Below are positions 1 to 9,906 of a stretch of DNA of 25,970 nt, in pieces; position 1 is the first letter of the stretch; each line of letters starts with the position of its first letter. The DNA lies in NCBI GenBank assembly GCA_027030435.1, contig JALVEX010000295.1:1-25970 (forward strand). Reading direction: 5' to 3'. The position numbers and the translations under genes were made by a program. Below the pieces are notes generated by a model. It searched no databases. It saw only the letters and a program-made list of their open reading frames with translations, and was not told where the DNA came from. The stretch is from Paracoccaceae bacterium. Its GTDB lineage: Bacteria; Pseudomonadota; Alphaproteobacteria; Rhodobacterales; Rhodobacteraceae.

Positions 1-446
1 AGCGGCCCTTTGCGCAATGGCGCAAGGATGCGCGCGCCCGCGGCCTCCAGCGAATGGGCATCGGCGATGGCGGCGATGAGGCCGTTGGCCGCCTCGATCG
101 CCATGTAGCGATCGGTGGGCAGATCCTCGGAGAGATGGGCATGATCCATGACGAGCCCGCGCGCCGCGCAGGCGGCGGCCAGCTCGCGCCCCTCGCGATC
201 CTTTCCGATCACCGTCAGCAGCGCCGGGGTGAGGGAGAAGCGGCGCAGGGTCAGGGCAATGTTGAGCGCCACGCCGCCGGGCTGGCGGGTGATGCGGCCG
301 GGCACGTCGGCGCCGATCTTCATGTGGCTGGCGCTGTGGCCGATCACGTCCCACAGCACCGAGCCGATGCACAGGATATCGGGGGGCGGGCCGGCGGATG
401 CGCGCGGCTGGGGTTCATGCGGCTGGGCTTCATCGGCTTCGCTCAT
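1..446 (-). CDS. PfkB-family sugar/nucleoside kinase, 3' end cut by window edge
   Basis: The first 148 codons of a ribokinase/PfkB-family kinase are visible, starting at ATG 446 on the minus strand; the rest lies outside the window. After a 22-residue Pro/Ala-rich leader comes the first beta strand and substrate-binding Asp (ILCIGSVLWDVIG, residues 24-36). Next is the family signature PGGVALNIAL (56-65), which packs around the sugar, and then VIGKDREGREL (79-89). The ATP-binding GAGD motif would lie in the missing part, so activity cannot be judged. PfkB kinases phosphorylate sugars or nucleosides. A pseudouridine kinase is one possibility because such kinases often sit beside a glycosidase gene, but the next gene is not visible. 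It follows the P450 gene after 72 bp and may be the last visible member of that minus-strand operon. Confidence 0.85.
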   Translation of the reverse strand, partial: MSEADEAQPHEPQPRASAGPPPDILCIGSVLWDVIGHSASHMKIGADVPGRITRQPGGVALNIALTLRRFSLTPALLTVIGKDREGRELAAACAARGLVMDHAHLSEDLPTDRYMAIEAANGLIAAIADAHSLEAAGARILAPLRKGP

Positions 447-518
447 GCGCCGTTTCTGACCTGTCAGCGGCGGGGAGGCAAGGGGGATCGTGCTTACGTT
501 AGCGCGCGGCGGCCTGCC

Positions 519-1736
519 TCACGCATCCCATGCCACCGGCACCCCGAGCGGGCCGCGGAAGGCCCAGCCGTGAAAGCGCACATCCGCCGGATCCCCCGCA
601 AGGCGCAGGCCGGGAAGGCGGGCAAACAGCATCGGCAGCGCCACATCGGCGATCAACGTGCGCGAGGCCGCCGCGCCGGCGCAGAAATGCGGGCCCGCAC
701 CGAAGGCGATGGAAGGAGATGTATCGCGGGTGATGTCGAAGATTTCGGGATCGGTGAAATGCGCCGGATCGCGGTTGGCCGCGGAAAACATGAAGAACAC
801 GAGCTCTTCGGGCTCGAAGCGGACGCCCCCCACCTCCGCCTTGCGCGCCACGCGGCGGGGCGACATGCCGATCGGCGAGATCCAGCGCGCATATTCCTCG
901 AAGGCCTGCTGCCAGGTGGCCGCGCCGGCCTCGATCATCGCGCGCTGCTCGGGATGGGCGAGAAGCGCCCAGGCGGTGCCTGCGATCACGTCGCGCGGCT
1001 CGTTCTGCCCGCCGGAGATGGCGAGCTTCACATTGGCCGCGATCGCCTCCTCTGGCAGCCCCGCCTGAAGCTGGACGGATATGAGCGACATGTCGTGCGC
1101 CTCGCGCTTCTTCGGGATGGCGGCGCGCACGTGTTCGTCGATGAGGGCGGTGGCGGCCCGGCAGCGCGCTTCCACCTCGGGATCGCCGGTGTAATTGGCG
1201 ATACCGTCGATCATCGCCTGGCTCGTGCTGTCGATCTCGGCGGCGCTCATGGAGGCCAGCCCGGTGATCACGCGCAGCGCCTCGCCGGCAAGGGGGCGGG
1301 CGAAATCGTCCACCAGATCGGCTTCGCCCAGGGGTGCGAGGCGATCGAGAAGCGCCGTTGCCGCGGCCTCGAAAGCCGCCTGCCAGTGATCGCGCACGGT
1401 GCGTGGCGAGAAGGCGGGGAAGGTGGCATGCCGCTCGACGGCGTGATCCTCGCCATCCTTGCGCATCATGTTCTGCCCCATGAGGCGGGTCATCAGCCCC
1501 TTTGGCTGATCGGAGGAAAAGACATCGATGCGCTTTTCCTGGGCGAAGATGTCATCGCGGCGCAGAAAGAGGGTGGCGCCGAGCTCGGGCACGCGGGCGA
1601 TGGGGCATTCGGCCTGCATCTCCTTCAGCGCCGGGTAGGGATCTGCGGCGAAGCTTTCGGGATCGATGTGAAAGACGGGTGCGGTGCTCAAGGGGCCGGG
1701 CTTTCCGTTGTGGCTTTCGCTGGCGGCTTTCGTCAC
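519..1736 (-). CDS. Cytochrome P450 with an atypical I-helix
   Basis: A soluble bacterial cytochrome P450 of 405 residues, a normal length for the class. The haem-binding loop FGAGPHFCAG is at residues 345-354 with Cys352 as the expected axial ligand. The K-helix ExxR is EYAR (281-284). The I-helix reads GGQNEPRD (242-249), where most P450s have an acid-Thr pair for oxygen activation; here neither the usual acid nor the Thr is present. The substrate is unknown, and no ferredoxin or reductase gene is adjacent. I chose GTG 1736, four bases after the stop of the DedA gene. The open frame runs on to a TTG at 1793, but that would overlap the DedA gene by about 50 bp and adds residues with no P450 character. 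It probably belongs to an operon with the two upstream genes. Confidence 0.92.
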   Translation of the reverse strand: MTKAASESHNGKPGPLSTAPVFHIDPESFAADPYPALKEMQAECPIARVPELGATLFLRRDDIFAQEKRIDVFSSDQPKGLMTRLMGQNMMRKDGEDHAVERHATFPAFSPRTVRDHWQAAFEAAATALLDRLAPLGEADLVDDFARPLAGEALRVITGLASMSAAEIDSTSQAMIDGIANYTGDPEVEARCRAATALIDEHVRAAIPKKREAHDMSLISVQLQAGLPEEAIAANVKLAISGGQNEPRDVIAGTAWALLAHPEQRAMIEAGAATWQQAFEEYARWISPIGMSPRRVARKAEVGGVRFEPEELVFFMFSAANRDPAHFTDPEIFDITRDTSPSIAFGAGPHFCAGAAASRTLIADVALPMLFARLPGLRLAGDPADVRFHGWAFRGPLGVPVAWDA

Positions 1737-1740
1737 GGCA

Positions 1741-2328
1741 TCATTGCCGCGTCGCCCTGAGGAGAAGATAGCCTGTGGCAAGCGTTGCCGCAAAGGCGGC
1801 GAGCAGGCCGGAGAGATTTGTCAGCACGTCCGTGATCATGGCGAGCTGGCGGGCGAAGGCATAGCCGAGCCCCACATAGAGGCCCACCCATGTGGCTTCG
1901 CCCAGGATATCCCAGGCCAGGAAGCGCCGCCAGCCGAAGGCCGTGGCCCCGAGGGCGAGATTGACATAGGGCCCGAGCGGGCTCAGCAGCCAGCGGCTGA
2001 AGTAGATCCCGGGCCCGCCCCATCTTTCTGCAATGGCGCCGGCGCGCGCAAGCAGGGCCGCGCGCGCCGGGCTGCGGGCAATCCGGGCCTGCAAGCGCTC
2101 CGAAAGGAATCGCGCGCCGAGGAATCCCGTGAGATCGCCGGCCACGGCGCCGCCGAGGCAGGCCAGCACCGTCTCTGCCGGATCGAGGGTGTCGGAGGCG
2201 ATGAAGGCCCCGCCCGCCAGCATCAGCGCCGAGGCGGGAACGGGCAGGGCAAGGCAGCTCAGGAAGGTGGTGAGAAGGAGCACCCATGCGCCGTGTTCGC
2301 CAACCAGCGCGAGCAGCGTTTCACTCAT
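1741..2328 (-). CDS. DedA-family (VTT domain) inner-membrane protein
   Basis: A 195-residue polytopic membrane protein of the DedA/SNARE-associated family. An N-terminal hydrophobic re-entrant segment with LALPVPASALMLAGGAF (residues about 25-41) is followed by the glycine-rich AGDLTGFLGARF. The core motif FSRWLLSPLGPYVNLALGA contains the conserved Arg of the F/YxxR signature. Several transmembrane helices follow. DedA proteins are linked to flipping or recycling of lipid carriers such as undecaprenyl phosphate and to membrane homeostasis; the lipid handled here cannot be told. Its ATG overlaps the end of the upstream small membrane gene by 8 bp (ATGAGTGA), and the P450 start follows its stop by 4 bp. 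Translational coupling of the three is therefore likely. Confidence 0.88.
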   Translation of the reverse strand: MSETLLALVGEHGAWVLLLTTFLSCLALPVPASALMLAGGAFIASDTLDPAETVLACLGGAVAGDLTGFLGARFLSERLQARIARSPARAALLARAGAIAERWGGPGIYFSRWLLSPLGPYVNLALGATAFGWRRFLAWDILGEATWVGLYVGLGYAFARQLAMITDVLTNLSGLLAAFAATLATGYLLLRATRQ

Positions 2329-2719
2329 CGCGCCCCTGCCTTTCGAGCCCTTGGCCCGCCTTCGGATTGCCCGCCTTCAGGGCTTCGAGCCGGGCCTCGA
2401 TTTCCTCGGGGCTCAGCCCCGTGATGCGGGTGATGTCGGCGATGGTGAGGCGCTTGCGGGCATCGGGCCCGAGGCCGAGCGCGGCGGCCAGTTCCTGCGG
2501 CGGCACATCCCAGGAATAGGCCACGTAACGCAGGGGCATCCAGGGCTCGGGGGGCTGCTGGCGATGCGCTGGATCGGCCCAGTAGAGGGCGAACATCACC
2601 ATGCGCAGGGCAAAGAAGAGCGTGAGCGTGGCGGCGATCGCGAAGGCGATCATGAGCAGGCGGTGGCGCTGCCACAACATCGCGATCCGTTTTGCCACCA
2701 TCGCGATCCGTTTTGCCAC
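2321..2719 (-). CDS. Small single-pass membrane protein, unknown function
   Basis: I do not recognise this 132-residue protein. Residues about 20-45 form one hydrophobic segment (LLMIAFAIAATLTLFF and following), preceded by a basic N-terminus, so it is probably anchored in the inner membrane. The tail contains a charged helical stretch, IADITRITGLSPEEIEARLEAL, resembling a small helix-turn-helix-like or protein-binding motif. I chose GTG 2719 because GAAGGGG lies about 8 bases upstream. ATG 2701 and ATG 2680 are alternatives, and all of these lie in a perfect 21-bp tandem duplication that repeats the peptide VAKRIAM. Its 3' end overlaps the DedA start by 8 bp, so the two are probably co-expressed. 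Confidence 0.65.
   Translation of the reverse strand: MAKRIAMVAKRIAMLWQRHRLLMIAFAIAATLTLFFALRMVMFALYWADPAHRQQPPEPWMPLRYVAYSWDVPPQELAAALGLGPDARKRLTIADITRITGLSPEEIEARLEALKAGNPKAGQGLERQGRDE
2678..2719 (-). repeat. Perfect 21-bp tandem duplication at the 5' end of a gene
   Basis: Two identical 21-bp copies lie at 2678-2698 and 2699-2719. On the coding (minus) strand each reads GTGGCAAAACGGATCGCGAT plus G. The unit is seven codons, so the reading frame is kept and the N-terminus reads VAKRIAM twice. The duplication starts exactly at the proposed GTG start and gives the gene up to four candidate start codons. The copies have no mismatch, which suggests a recent event. Confidence 0.9.
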
Positions 2720-2887
2720 CGGGCGCCCCTTCTGCCTGTCTGGCCGCTGTTGCCGGCCTTTGCGAGGGAGAGGAAACACCTTTATCCGCCCCCTGACAAG
2801 CTCCGTGGAAGGATTGCGCATGGCAGGGGGGCGGGAGGATGTGGTAACAGGCGTGCCGGGCCGGCTGGAAACAGGGAGATTGTGGAA

Positions 2888-3244
2888 ATGCGATTCGAGG
2901 CGGTGGATTTCGGGGCGCAGGCCCCGATCGATGGCTACGGGCCCGGGTTCTTCCGCATCGGCGGGGAGGTCTTCGAAGGGCCTCTGGTGCTGACGGGCGA
3001 GGGGGTGGCGCCCTGGGGCGGGCTTGAGGATACGGAGGCCATCCGCGCGCTTGCGGGCAGGATCGACGTGCTGTTCGTCGGGATGGGCGAGGAGATGGCG
3101 CATCTGCCGCCCGCGCTCGCCGCTGCCATGGCCGAAGGCGGCGTGATGGGCGAGCCGATGCCCACCCCGGCGGCCTGCCGCAGCTACAACGTGCTTCTGG
3201 GCGAGGGGCGCAGGGTGGGCGCGGCGCTCCTGCCCGTGGGCTGA
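2888..3244 (+). CDS. Mth938-like domain protein (orf117 type, upstream of ccmA)
   Basis: A 118-residue protein of the Mth938/NDUFAF3-like (DUF498) fold. The N-terminus has the characteristic alternating strands, with APIDGYGPGFFRIGGEVFEG at residues 12-31, then LFVGMGEEMAHLPP (62-75). The family-typical C-terminal part is MPTPAACRSYNVLLGEGRRV. The start has AGGGAG at 2873-2878, nine bases upstream. The mitochondrial relative NDUFAF3 helps assemble respiratory complex I; the bacterial role is not settled. In Rhodobacter capsulatus a protein of this size (orf117) precedes helA (ccmA), and here it is likewise 88 bp upstream of ccmA, which supports co-transcription. Confidence 0.85.
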   Translation: MRFEAVDFGAQAPIDGYGPGFFRIGGEVFEGPLVLTGEGVAPWGGLEDTEAIRALAGRIDVLFVGMGEEMAHLPPALAAAMAEGGVMGEPMPTPAACRSYNVLLGEGRRVGAALLPVG

Positions 3245-3332
3245 GCGGGCGCGCGGCCTCCTCATGCCCGCCCCGCCCGATTCTCCCATTTCCCGCTTTT
3301 CGCCTCCCCCCCGATCGGCTATGTGCGCTGGC

Positions 3333-4022
3333 ATGGAACTCGAAGTTGCCGATCTTGCCTGCGCCCGTGGCGGCGTGCTCGTGCTCGAGGGGGTGAATTT
3401 CCGCCTCGAAGCGGGCGAGGCCCTCATGCTGCGCGGCCCGAACGGCATCGGCAAGACAACCCTCCTGCGCACCCTCGCCGGCCTTCAGCCGCCGCTCGCC
3501 GGGCGGATCGACATGCCCGACGAGGCGCTCGCCTATGGCGCCCATGCCGACGGGCTGAAGAGCACGCTCACCGCTCTGGAAAACCTGCGTTTCTGGGCCC
3601 GCGTGCATGGCGCTGGGGAGGGGGAAATCGGCCGCGCGCTCGATGAATTCAACCTCGCCGATCTTGCCGAGCGCCCCGCCCACAGCCTCTCGGCCGGGCA
3701 GAAGCGCCGCCTCGGGCTGGCGCGCCTCCTGCTCACCGGGCGCGCGATCTGGGCGCTTGACGAACCCACGGTTTCGCTCGATGTCGAAAGCGTCCGCCTT
3801 TTCGCCCGCGCGGTGGAGCGCCATCTCGCCAGGGGCGGCATGGCGCTGATGGCCACCCATATCGATCTCGGCCTTGCGGCGCGCGCGCTCGATCTCACGC
3901 CCTTTCGCGCCGATCCCGACAGGGCAGGGAAGGCCGGGGCCGGGAAAGACAGCGCGGGCGGTGCGGGCAAGGCCGCGCGCCCGCCCGAGGATCCCTTCTC
4001 CGGCGCGGAGGATCTGGCATGA
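3333..4022 (+). CDS. ccmA: Haem exporter ABC ATPase CcmA
   Basis: The ATP-binding subunit of the CcmABCD complex, which releases haem-loaded CcmE during cytochrome c maturation. It has Walker A GPNGIGKTT (residues 35-43), ABC signature LSAGQKRR (119-126) and Walker B IWALDE (139-144) followed by the D-loop. At 229 residues it is slightly longer than usual, owing to a C-terminal tail of about 40 residues rich in Gly, Ala, Lys and Asp that looks disordered. I start at ATG 3333 because homology begins at MELEVADLAC. ATG 3321 (four residues more) and the longer frame from 3264 are possible, and none has a convincing ribosome binding site. The stop overlaps ccmB as ATGA. Confidence 0.95.
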   Translation: MELEVADLACARGGVLVLEGVNFRLEAGEALMLRGPNGIGKTTLLRTLAGLQPPLAGRIDMPDEALAYGAHADGLKSTLTALENLRFWARVHGAGEGEIGRALDEFNLADLAERPAHSLSAGQKRRLGLARLLLTGRAIWALDEPTVSLDVESVRLFARAVERHLARGGMALMATHIDLGLAARALDLTPFRADPDRAGKAGAGKDSAGGAGKAARPPEDPFSGAEDLA

Positions 4023-4675
4023 TCGCCCTTCTGGTGCGCGATATCCGCCTCGCCATGCGCGCCGGGGGAGGCTTCGGCCTCGGGCTCGCCTTCTTCCTGA
4101 TCGCGGTGATGCTGGTGCCCTTTGGTGTCGGCCCCGAGGGCGGGCTTCTGGGCACGATCGCGCCGGGGATCCTGTGGATCGCGGCGCTTCTGGCCTGCCT
4201 CCTTTCCCTCGATCGCATCTTCACCCTCGATTACGAGGATGGCACGCTCGATCTCCTCGCCACCTCGCCGCTGCCGATGGAGGGGGTGGTGGCGATGAAA
4301 GCGCTCGCCCACTGGCTGACCACGGGCCTGCCCCTCACCATCGCCGCCCCGGTGCTGGGGCTTTTGCTGAACCTGCCCGAAAGCGCCTATTACTGGCTGG
4401 TGGTGACCTTCCTTCTCGGCACGCCGGCGCTGAGCTTCATCGGCACCTTCGGCGCGGCGCTCACGGTGGGGGTGAAGCGGGGCGGGCTTCTGCTCTCGCT
4501 CCTCGTGCTGCCGCTCTATATCCCGAGCCTCACCTTCGGCGCCGAGGCGCTGCGGCGCGGGGCGGAGGGGATGGCCAACACGGTGCCGCTCCTGATGCTC
4601 GCGGGCATCACGCTCGGCACCATCGCGCTGCTTCCATTTGTAGCGGCCCAGGCCATACGCATCAATTTGCGTTAG
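4019..4675 (+). CDS. ccmB: Haem exporter permease CcmB
   Basis: A 218-residue integral membrane subunit of the CcmABCD haem-handling ABC complex. About six hydrophobic helices are visible, starting with GLGLAFFLIAVMLVPF. The CcmB-typical loop LDRIFTLDYEDGTLDLLATS comes after the second helix and is the likely contact with CcmA. The region around LSFIGTFGAALTVGVKRGG is also characteristic of the family. The start overlaps the ccmA stop (ATGA), so translation is coupled. It ends 52 bp before ccmC. Length and motif order are normal for the family. Confidence 0.95.
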   Translation: MIALLVRDIRLAMRAGGGFGLGLAFFLIAVMLVPFGVGPEGGLLGTIAPGILWIAALLACLLSLDRIFTLDYEDGTLDLLATSPLPMEGVVAMKALAHWLTTGLPLTIAAPVLGLLLNLPESAYYWLVVTFLLGTPALSFIGTFGAALTVGVKRGGLLLSLLVLPLYIPSLTFGAEALRRGAEGMANTVPLLMLAGITLGTIALLPFVAAQAIRINLR

Positions 4676-4727
4676 GGAAATTGCTGGGGCATTGTAGCGG
4701 CGAAAAAAGACGGACCGAAGGTGGCGC

Positions 4728-5456
4728 ATGTCGATCTGGGAATATGCAAATCCGAAGAAATTCATGGAAACCACGGCCCGCTTCATGCCCTGGCTGGTGG
4801 GGCTGACGGCCGTCACCCTGATCCCTGGCCTCGCATGGGGGTATTTCTTCACCCCCGAGGCGGAGAATTTCGGCTCCTCGGTGAAGATCATCTACATCCA
4901 CGTTCCGAGCGCGACCATTGCCATCAATGCCTGGATCATGATGCTTGTCGCCTCGCTGATCTGGCTGGTGCGGCGCCATCACGTCTCGGCGCTGGCGGCC
5001 AAGGCGGCGGCGCCCGTCGGCCTCACCATGACCCTGATCGCCCTCATCACCGGTGCCGTCTGGGGCCAGCCGATGTGGGGCACATGGTGGGCCTGGGATC
5101 CGCGCCTCACCTCCTTCCTCGTGCTGTTCATCTTCTATCTCGGCTACATGGCGCTCTGGGAGGCGATCGAAAATCCCGATACCGCGGCCGATCTTACCGC
5201 GATCCTGTGCATCGTCGGCTCCGTCTTCGCGCTTCTCAGCCGCTATGCGGTGATGTTCTGGCCCCAGGGGCTGCACCAGGGCGCCTCGCTCTCCATGGAC
5301 CGGGCCGAACATGTGGCGGATGTCTATTACTGGCCGCTTGTCCTGAGCCTGATCGGCTTCGGACTGCTGTTTCTCACCCTGGTTCTCTACCGGACGCGCA
5401 CCGAGGTGCGCGCGCGCCGGCTGAAGGCCCTCGAGGCACGGGAGCGCATGGCATGA
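4728..5456 (+). CDS. ccmC: Haem-handling protein CcmC
   Basis: CcmC presents haem to the chaperone CcmE at the periplasmic face of the inner membrane. The 242-residue protein has six predicted helices and the tryptophan-rich haem-binding loop WGTWWAWD (residues 117-124). Two conserved periplasmic His ligands flank the loop: His58 in IHVPSA and His183 in GLHQGAS. The start has GAAGGTGG just upstream. The stop overlaps ccmD as ATGA. All expected functional residues are present, and the position third in the operon matches the helC position in Rhodobacter. Confidence 0.96.
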   Translation: MSIWEYANPKKFMETTARFMPWLVGLTAVTLIPGLAWGYFFTPEAENFGSSVKIIYIHVPSATIAINAWIMMLVASLIWLVRRHHVSALAAKAAAPVGLTMTLIALITGAVWGQPMWGTWWAWDPRLTSFLVLFIFYLGYMALWEAIENPDTAADLTAILCIVGSVFALLSRYAVMFWPQGLHQGASLSMDRAEHVADVYYWPLVLSLIGFGLLFLTLVLYRTRTEVRARRLKALEARERMA

Positions 5457-5692
5457 TCCCCGATCTCGGCAAATACGAAACGGTGATCCTTTCGGCCTAT
5501 GGGGCCACATTGCTGCTGATCGCAGTTCTTATCCTGGCCAGCTGGCTCAGCGCACGCCGGGTGCAGCGTGCGCTGAGCCGGATGGAGGCGCGCCGGCGCA
5601 GTGCGGCCGCAAGCCGCTCCGCCGGGAGTGGCACGGGCAGTGATTCCGCCCCGGACAGGGGCAGGCAGGCAAGCATGAACAGGGAGGCCTGA
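5453..5692 (+). CDS. ccmD: Haem exporter small subunit CcmD, extended form
   Basis: A 79-residue protein with one transmembrane helix near the N-terminus (ATLLLIAVLILASWLSARRV, residues 18-37). A basic region follows, then a hydrophilic Ser/Arg/Gly tail. CcmD stabilises the CcmA-CcmB-CcmC complex and helps release holo-CcmE. The identification rests on the N-terminal pattern (YETVILSAYGATLLL), a single helix followed by Arg-rich residues, and its place between ccmC and ccmG. It is longer than the roughly 50-residue CcmD of Rhodobacter; the extra 30 residues are low in complexity. The start overlaps ccmC, and ccmG begins one base after the stop. Confidence 0.88.
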   Translation: MIPDLGKYETVILSAYGATLLLIAVLILASWLSARRVQRALSRMEARRRSAAASRSAGSGTGSDSAPDRGRQASMNREA

Positions 5693-5693
5693 A

Positions 5694-6239
5694 ATGGCGG
5701 AAAAGAAGCGCATCTCGCCCCTGCTGATCCTGCCGCCGGTGCTGTTTGCCGGGCTGGCGATCCTGTTCTATCTCGGGCTTGGCGGGGCAGGGGATACCAC
5801 GCTCCCTTCCACCCGCGAGGGCCATCCGGCGCCGGCGTTGAAGCTGGTGCCGCTCGGCGATTATCCGGATTTCGATGCGGCCGCCCTGCGCGCGCCGGGG
5901 GTGAAGCTGGTCAATTTCTGGGCCAGCTGGTGCGTGCCCTGCCGCGCCGAGCACCCGGTGCTGGAGAAGATCGCCACCGAATACGGGGTGAAGATCTACG
6001 GCATCAACTACAAGGACGACCCCGCGAAGGCGCAGAAATTCCTGGCCGATCTCGGCAATCCCTTCGTTGCCATCGGTGCCGACAGGCAGGGGCGCACCGG
6101 GATCGAGTGGGGCATCTACGGCGTGCCCGAAACCTTCGTGATCGACGGTCGGGGCACGATCCTGCTGCGCTATGCCGGGCCGATGACGGAGGAAATCTTC
6201 CTCAACCGCATCAAGCCGGTGATGGACGGCGCGAAATAG
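5694..6239 (+). CDS. ccmG: Thiol:disulfide interchange protein CcmG/DsbE (HelX)
   Basis: A membrane-anchored periplasmic thioredoxin that keeps the CXXCH cysteines of apocytochrome c reduced for haem ligation. The 181-residue protein has an N-terminal anchor (residues 8-29), the active site WCVPC with Cys80 and Cys83, and the cis-proline loop GVPE (Pro145). The glycine-rich GIEWGIYG segment before the cis-Pro is typical of CcmG rather than general thioredoxins. It starts one base after the ccmD stop, with GGGAGG a few bases upstream. It is the last gene of the ccm operon; ccmE, ccmF and ccmH are not in this window. Confidence 0.96.
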   Translation: MAEKKRISPLLILPPVLFAGLAILFYLGLGGAGDTTLPSTREGHPAPALKLVPLGDYPDFDAAALRAPGVKLVNFWASWCVPCRAEHPVLEKIATEYGVKIYGINYKDDPAKAQKFLADLGNPFVAIGADRQGRTGIEWGIYGVPETFVIDGRGTILLRYAGPMTEEIFLNRIKPVMDGAK

Positions 6240-6688
6240 GCCGCTTTGCCCGTAGTAGCAGCGGCGCGCATTCAAACGCGCCGGGAGGTGATCGGGGGCT
6301 CTCCCTCGTGATCGATCCGGCGGCGCACCGGACCGCTCCGGCGGCAGGGTTGCCAGGCAGGGCAAGGCCACCAATCGGATCAGGCTGAACCGCCGCAAGA
6401 CACATGATCTTGTGAAGGGGACAGCGCACGGCCGGAGGGTGGATGCTCAGGTGCGCCCGCCGTCGCGCCGGAGGCGCGCCAATCCCATCTTGCCGGAGGC
6501 GCGCCAATCCCATCTTGCCGGAGGCGCGCCAATCCCATCTTGCCGGAGGCGCGCCAATCCGTCATCTGCTCTCCTTCGGAGAGTCGGGGCGGGTCGGGCG
6601 CTGCCTGGTGGTGCCCGACGGGCAGGAAAAAGCGATGACACCATGCGTTTGATGATTCCACACGGGAGTCATCTCGCACAAATTGCTC
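6240..6688. other. Non-coding stretch after ccmG
   Basis: About 450 bp between the ccmG stop and a possible tiny ORF. I see no credible gene. Open frames here run through the 25-bp tandem repeat and have no family resemblance or ribosome binding site. The 5' part (6290-6360) contains several copies of CCGGCGGC/GCTCCGGCGG-like short inverted motifs, and the region 6590-6640 can fold into a short GC hairpin. There is no obvious T-rich terminator after ccmG. Confidence 0.6.
6467..6560. repeat. 25-bp tandem repeat, four copies of the core
   Basis: The 19-bp core GCCGGAGGCGCGCCAATCC occurs at 6467-6485, 6492-6510, 6517-6535 and 6542-6560, exactly 25 bp apart. The spacer between copies is the same each time (CATCTT). 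Each core contains the palindrome GGCGCGCC. The period is not a multiple of three, so it cannot encode a repeating peptide in one frame. The nine-base core GCCGGAGGC also occurs at 13494-13502 in another intergenic motif. Confidence 0.92.
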
Positions 6689-6790
6689 CTAATGGGAGAG
6701 CATCCCCGCGAATGCCAGCAGCAGCATGGCGAGAAGCTCGAGCGTCATCATGTTGATGCGGCGGGGGCGTATGATGTGTTTCGTATTCAT
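6689..6790 (-). CDS. Possible 33-residue membrane peptide
   Basis: An ORF of 33 residues from ATG 6790 to TAG 6689, too short for normal gene calling. The peptide has a basic N-terminus (MNTKHIIRPRRINM) and then a hydrophobic stretch (LELLAMLLLAFAGML) that could insert in the membrane. No clear ribosome binding site precedes it, only a run of C. A short stem with a T-rich tail (minus strand, 6839 to 6817) lies just upstream and could end acnA transcription. I do not recognise the peptide, and it may be chance. Confidence 0.3.
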   Translation of the reverse strand: MNTKHIIRPRRINMMTLELLAMLLLAFAGMLSH

Positions 6791-6890
6791 GGGGGCAAGA
6801 TGCGCGAAAAAGGTTAACAAAAGAAGACCAGAAATGGTCCCGTAGGTGGTTTTTTGCCGAAACAACCGGTTTTCGCGGGTTTCTCGGCTG

Positions 6891-6933
6891 AAAGGCCGCC
6901 CGGACGCCGCGCGAGGCGCGCCCGGACGGCCCC
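6891..6933 (-). terminator. Likely terminator of acnA
   Basis: Just after the acnA stop the minus strand forms a long GC-rich stem. GGCCGTCCGGGCGCGCC (6931-6915) pairs with GGCGTCCGGGCGGCC (6908-6894) using two G-U pairs, followed by TTT. The T-tract is short, so termination may be helped by the weaker hairpin GACCA-TTTC-TGGTC with TTCTTTTG at 6839-6817. Confidence 0.6.
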
Positions 6934-6937
6934 GTGA

Positions 6938-9685
<2,748 letters not shown>

Positions 9686-9768
9686 GTTCTGGCTCCCTTC
9701 GAATGACGGCTGGTTCGGTTGCGGTTGTGACGCAAGGTGCGCGCGCATTCAAGGGGGACGCGGCAAAA

Positions 9769-9798
9769 TGTATACCATTGCACACCGAAAAATGGCAG
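9769..9798 (-). promoter_or_regulatory. Possible acnA promoter
   Basis: On the minus strand CTGCCA (9798-9793) and TATACA (9774-9769) lie 18 bases apart, which would start transcription about 75 bases before acnA. The -10 box lies within the imperfect inverted repeat GCAAAATGTATACCATTGC (plus strand 9763-9781), which could be a regulator site. No match to a named iron or redox operator is clear. Confidence 0.35.
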
Positions 9799-9847
9799 GA
9801 TACGCGAAAAAGTGACCTCACCGACGGGTTTTCTCGCAAAACCTTGA

Positions 9848-9876
9848 TTGGAATTGCCTTGCGGCCTGCCATATCA
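9848..9876 (+). promoter_or_regulatory. Possible promoter of the DUF1223 gene
   Basis: TTGGAA (9848-9853) and ATATCA (9871-9876) are 17 bases apart, placing a transcription start about 20-25 bases before ATG 9907. The match to the housekeeping consensus is only moderate. Confidence 0.3.
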
Positions 9877-9906
9877 ATGAATGACAACGCCAATACCGGA
9901 TATTTC

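Noticed and set aside
54..1760. A 568-codon plus-strand frame over the kinase and P450 genes
   Set aside because: Shadow of the minus-strand P450 and PfkB genes; no family resemblance.
3264..3332. Longer N-terminus for CcmA from ATG 3264
   Set aside because: The added residues are Pro/Ser-rich, unlike CcmA, and homology begins at 3333.
6467..6560. CRISPR-like array
   Set aside because: Repeats are directly contiguous at 25 bp with identical spacers of 6 bp; there are no variable spacers and no cas genes.
6412..6756. Open frames with repeated peptide across the 25-bp repeat
   Set aside because: They are created by the tandem repeat, have no ribosome binding site, and the period is not a multiple of three.
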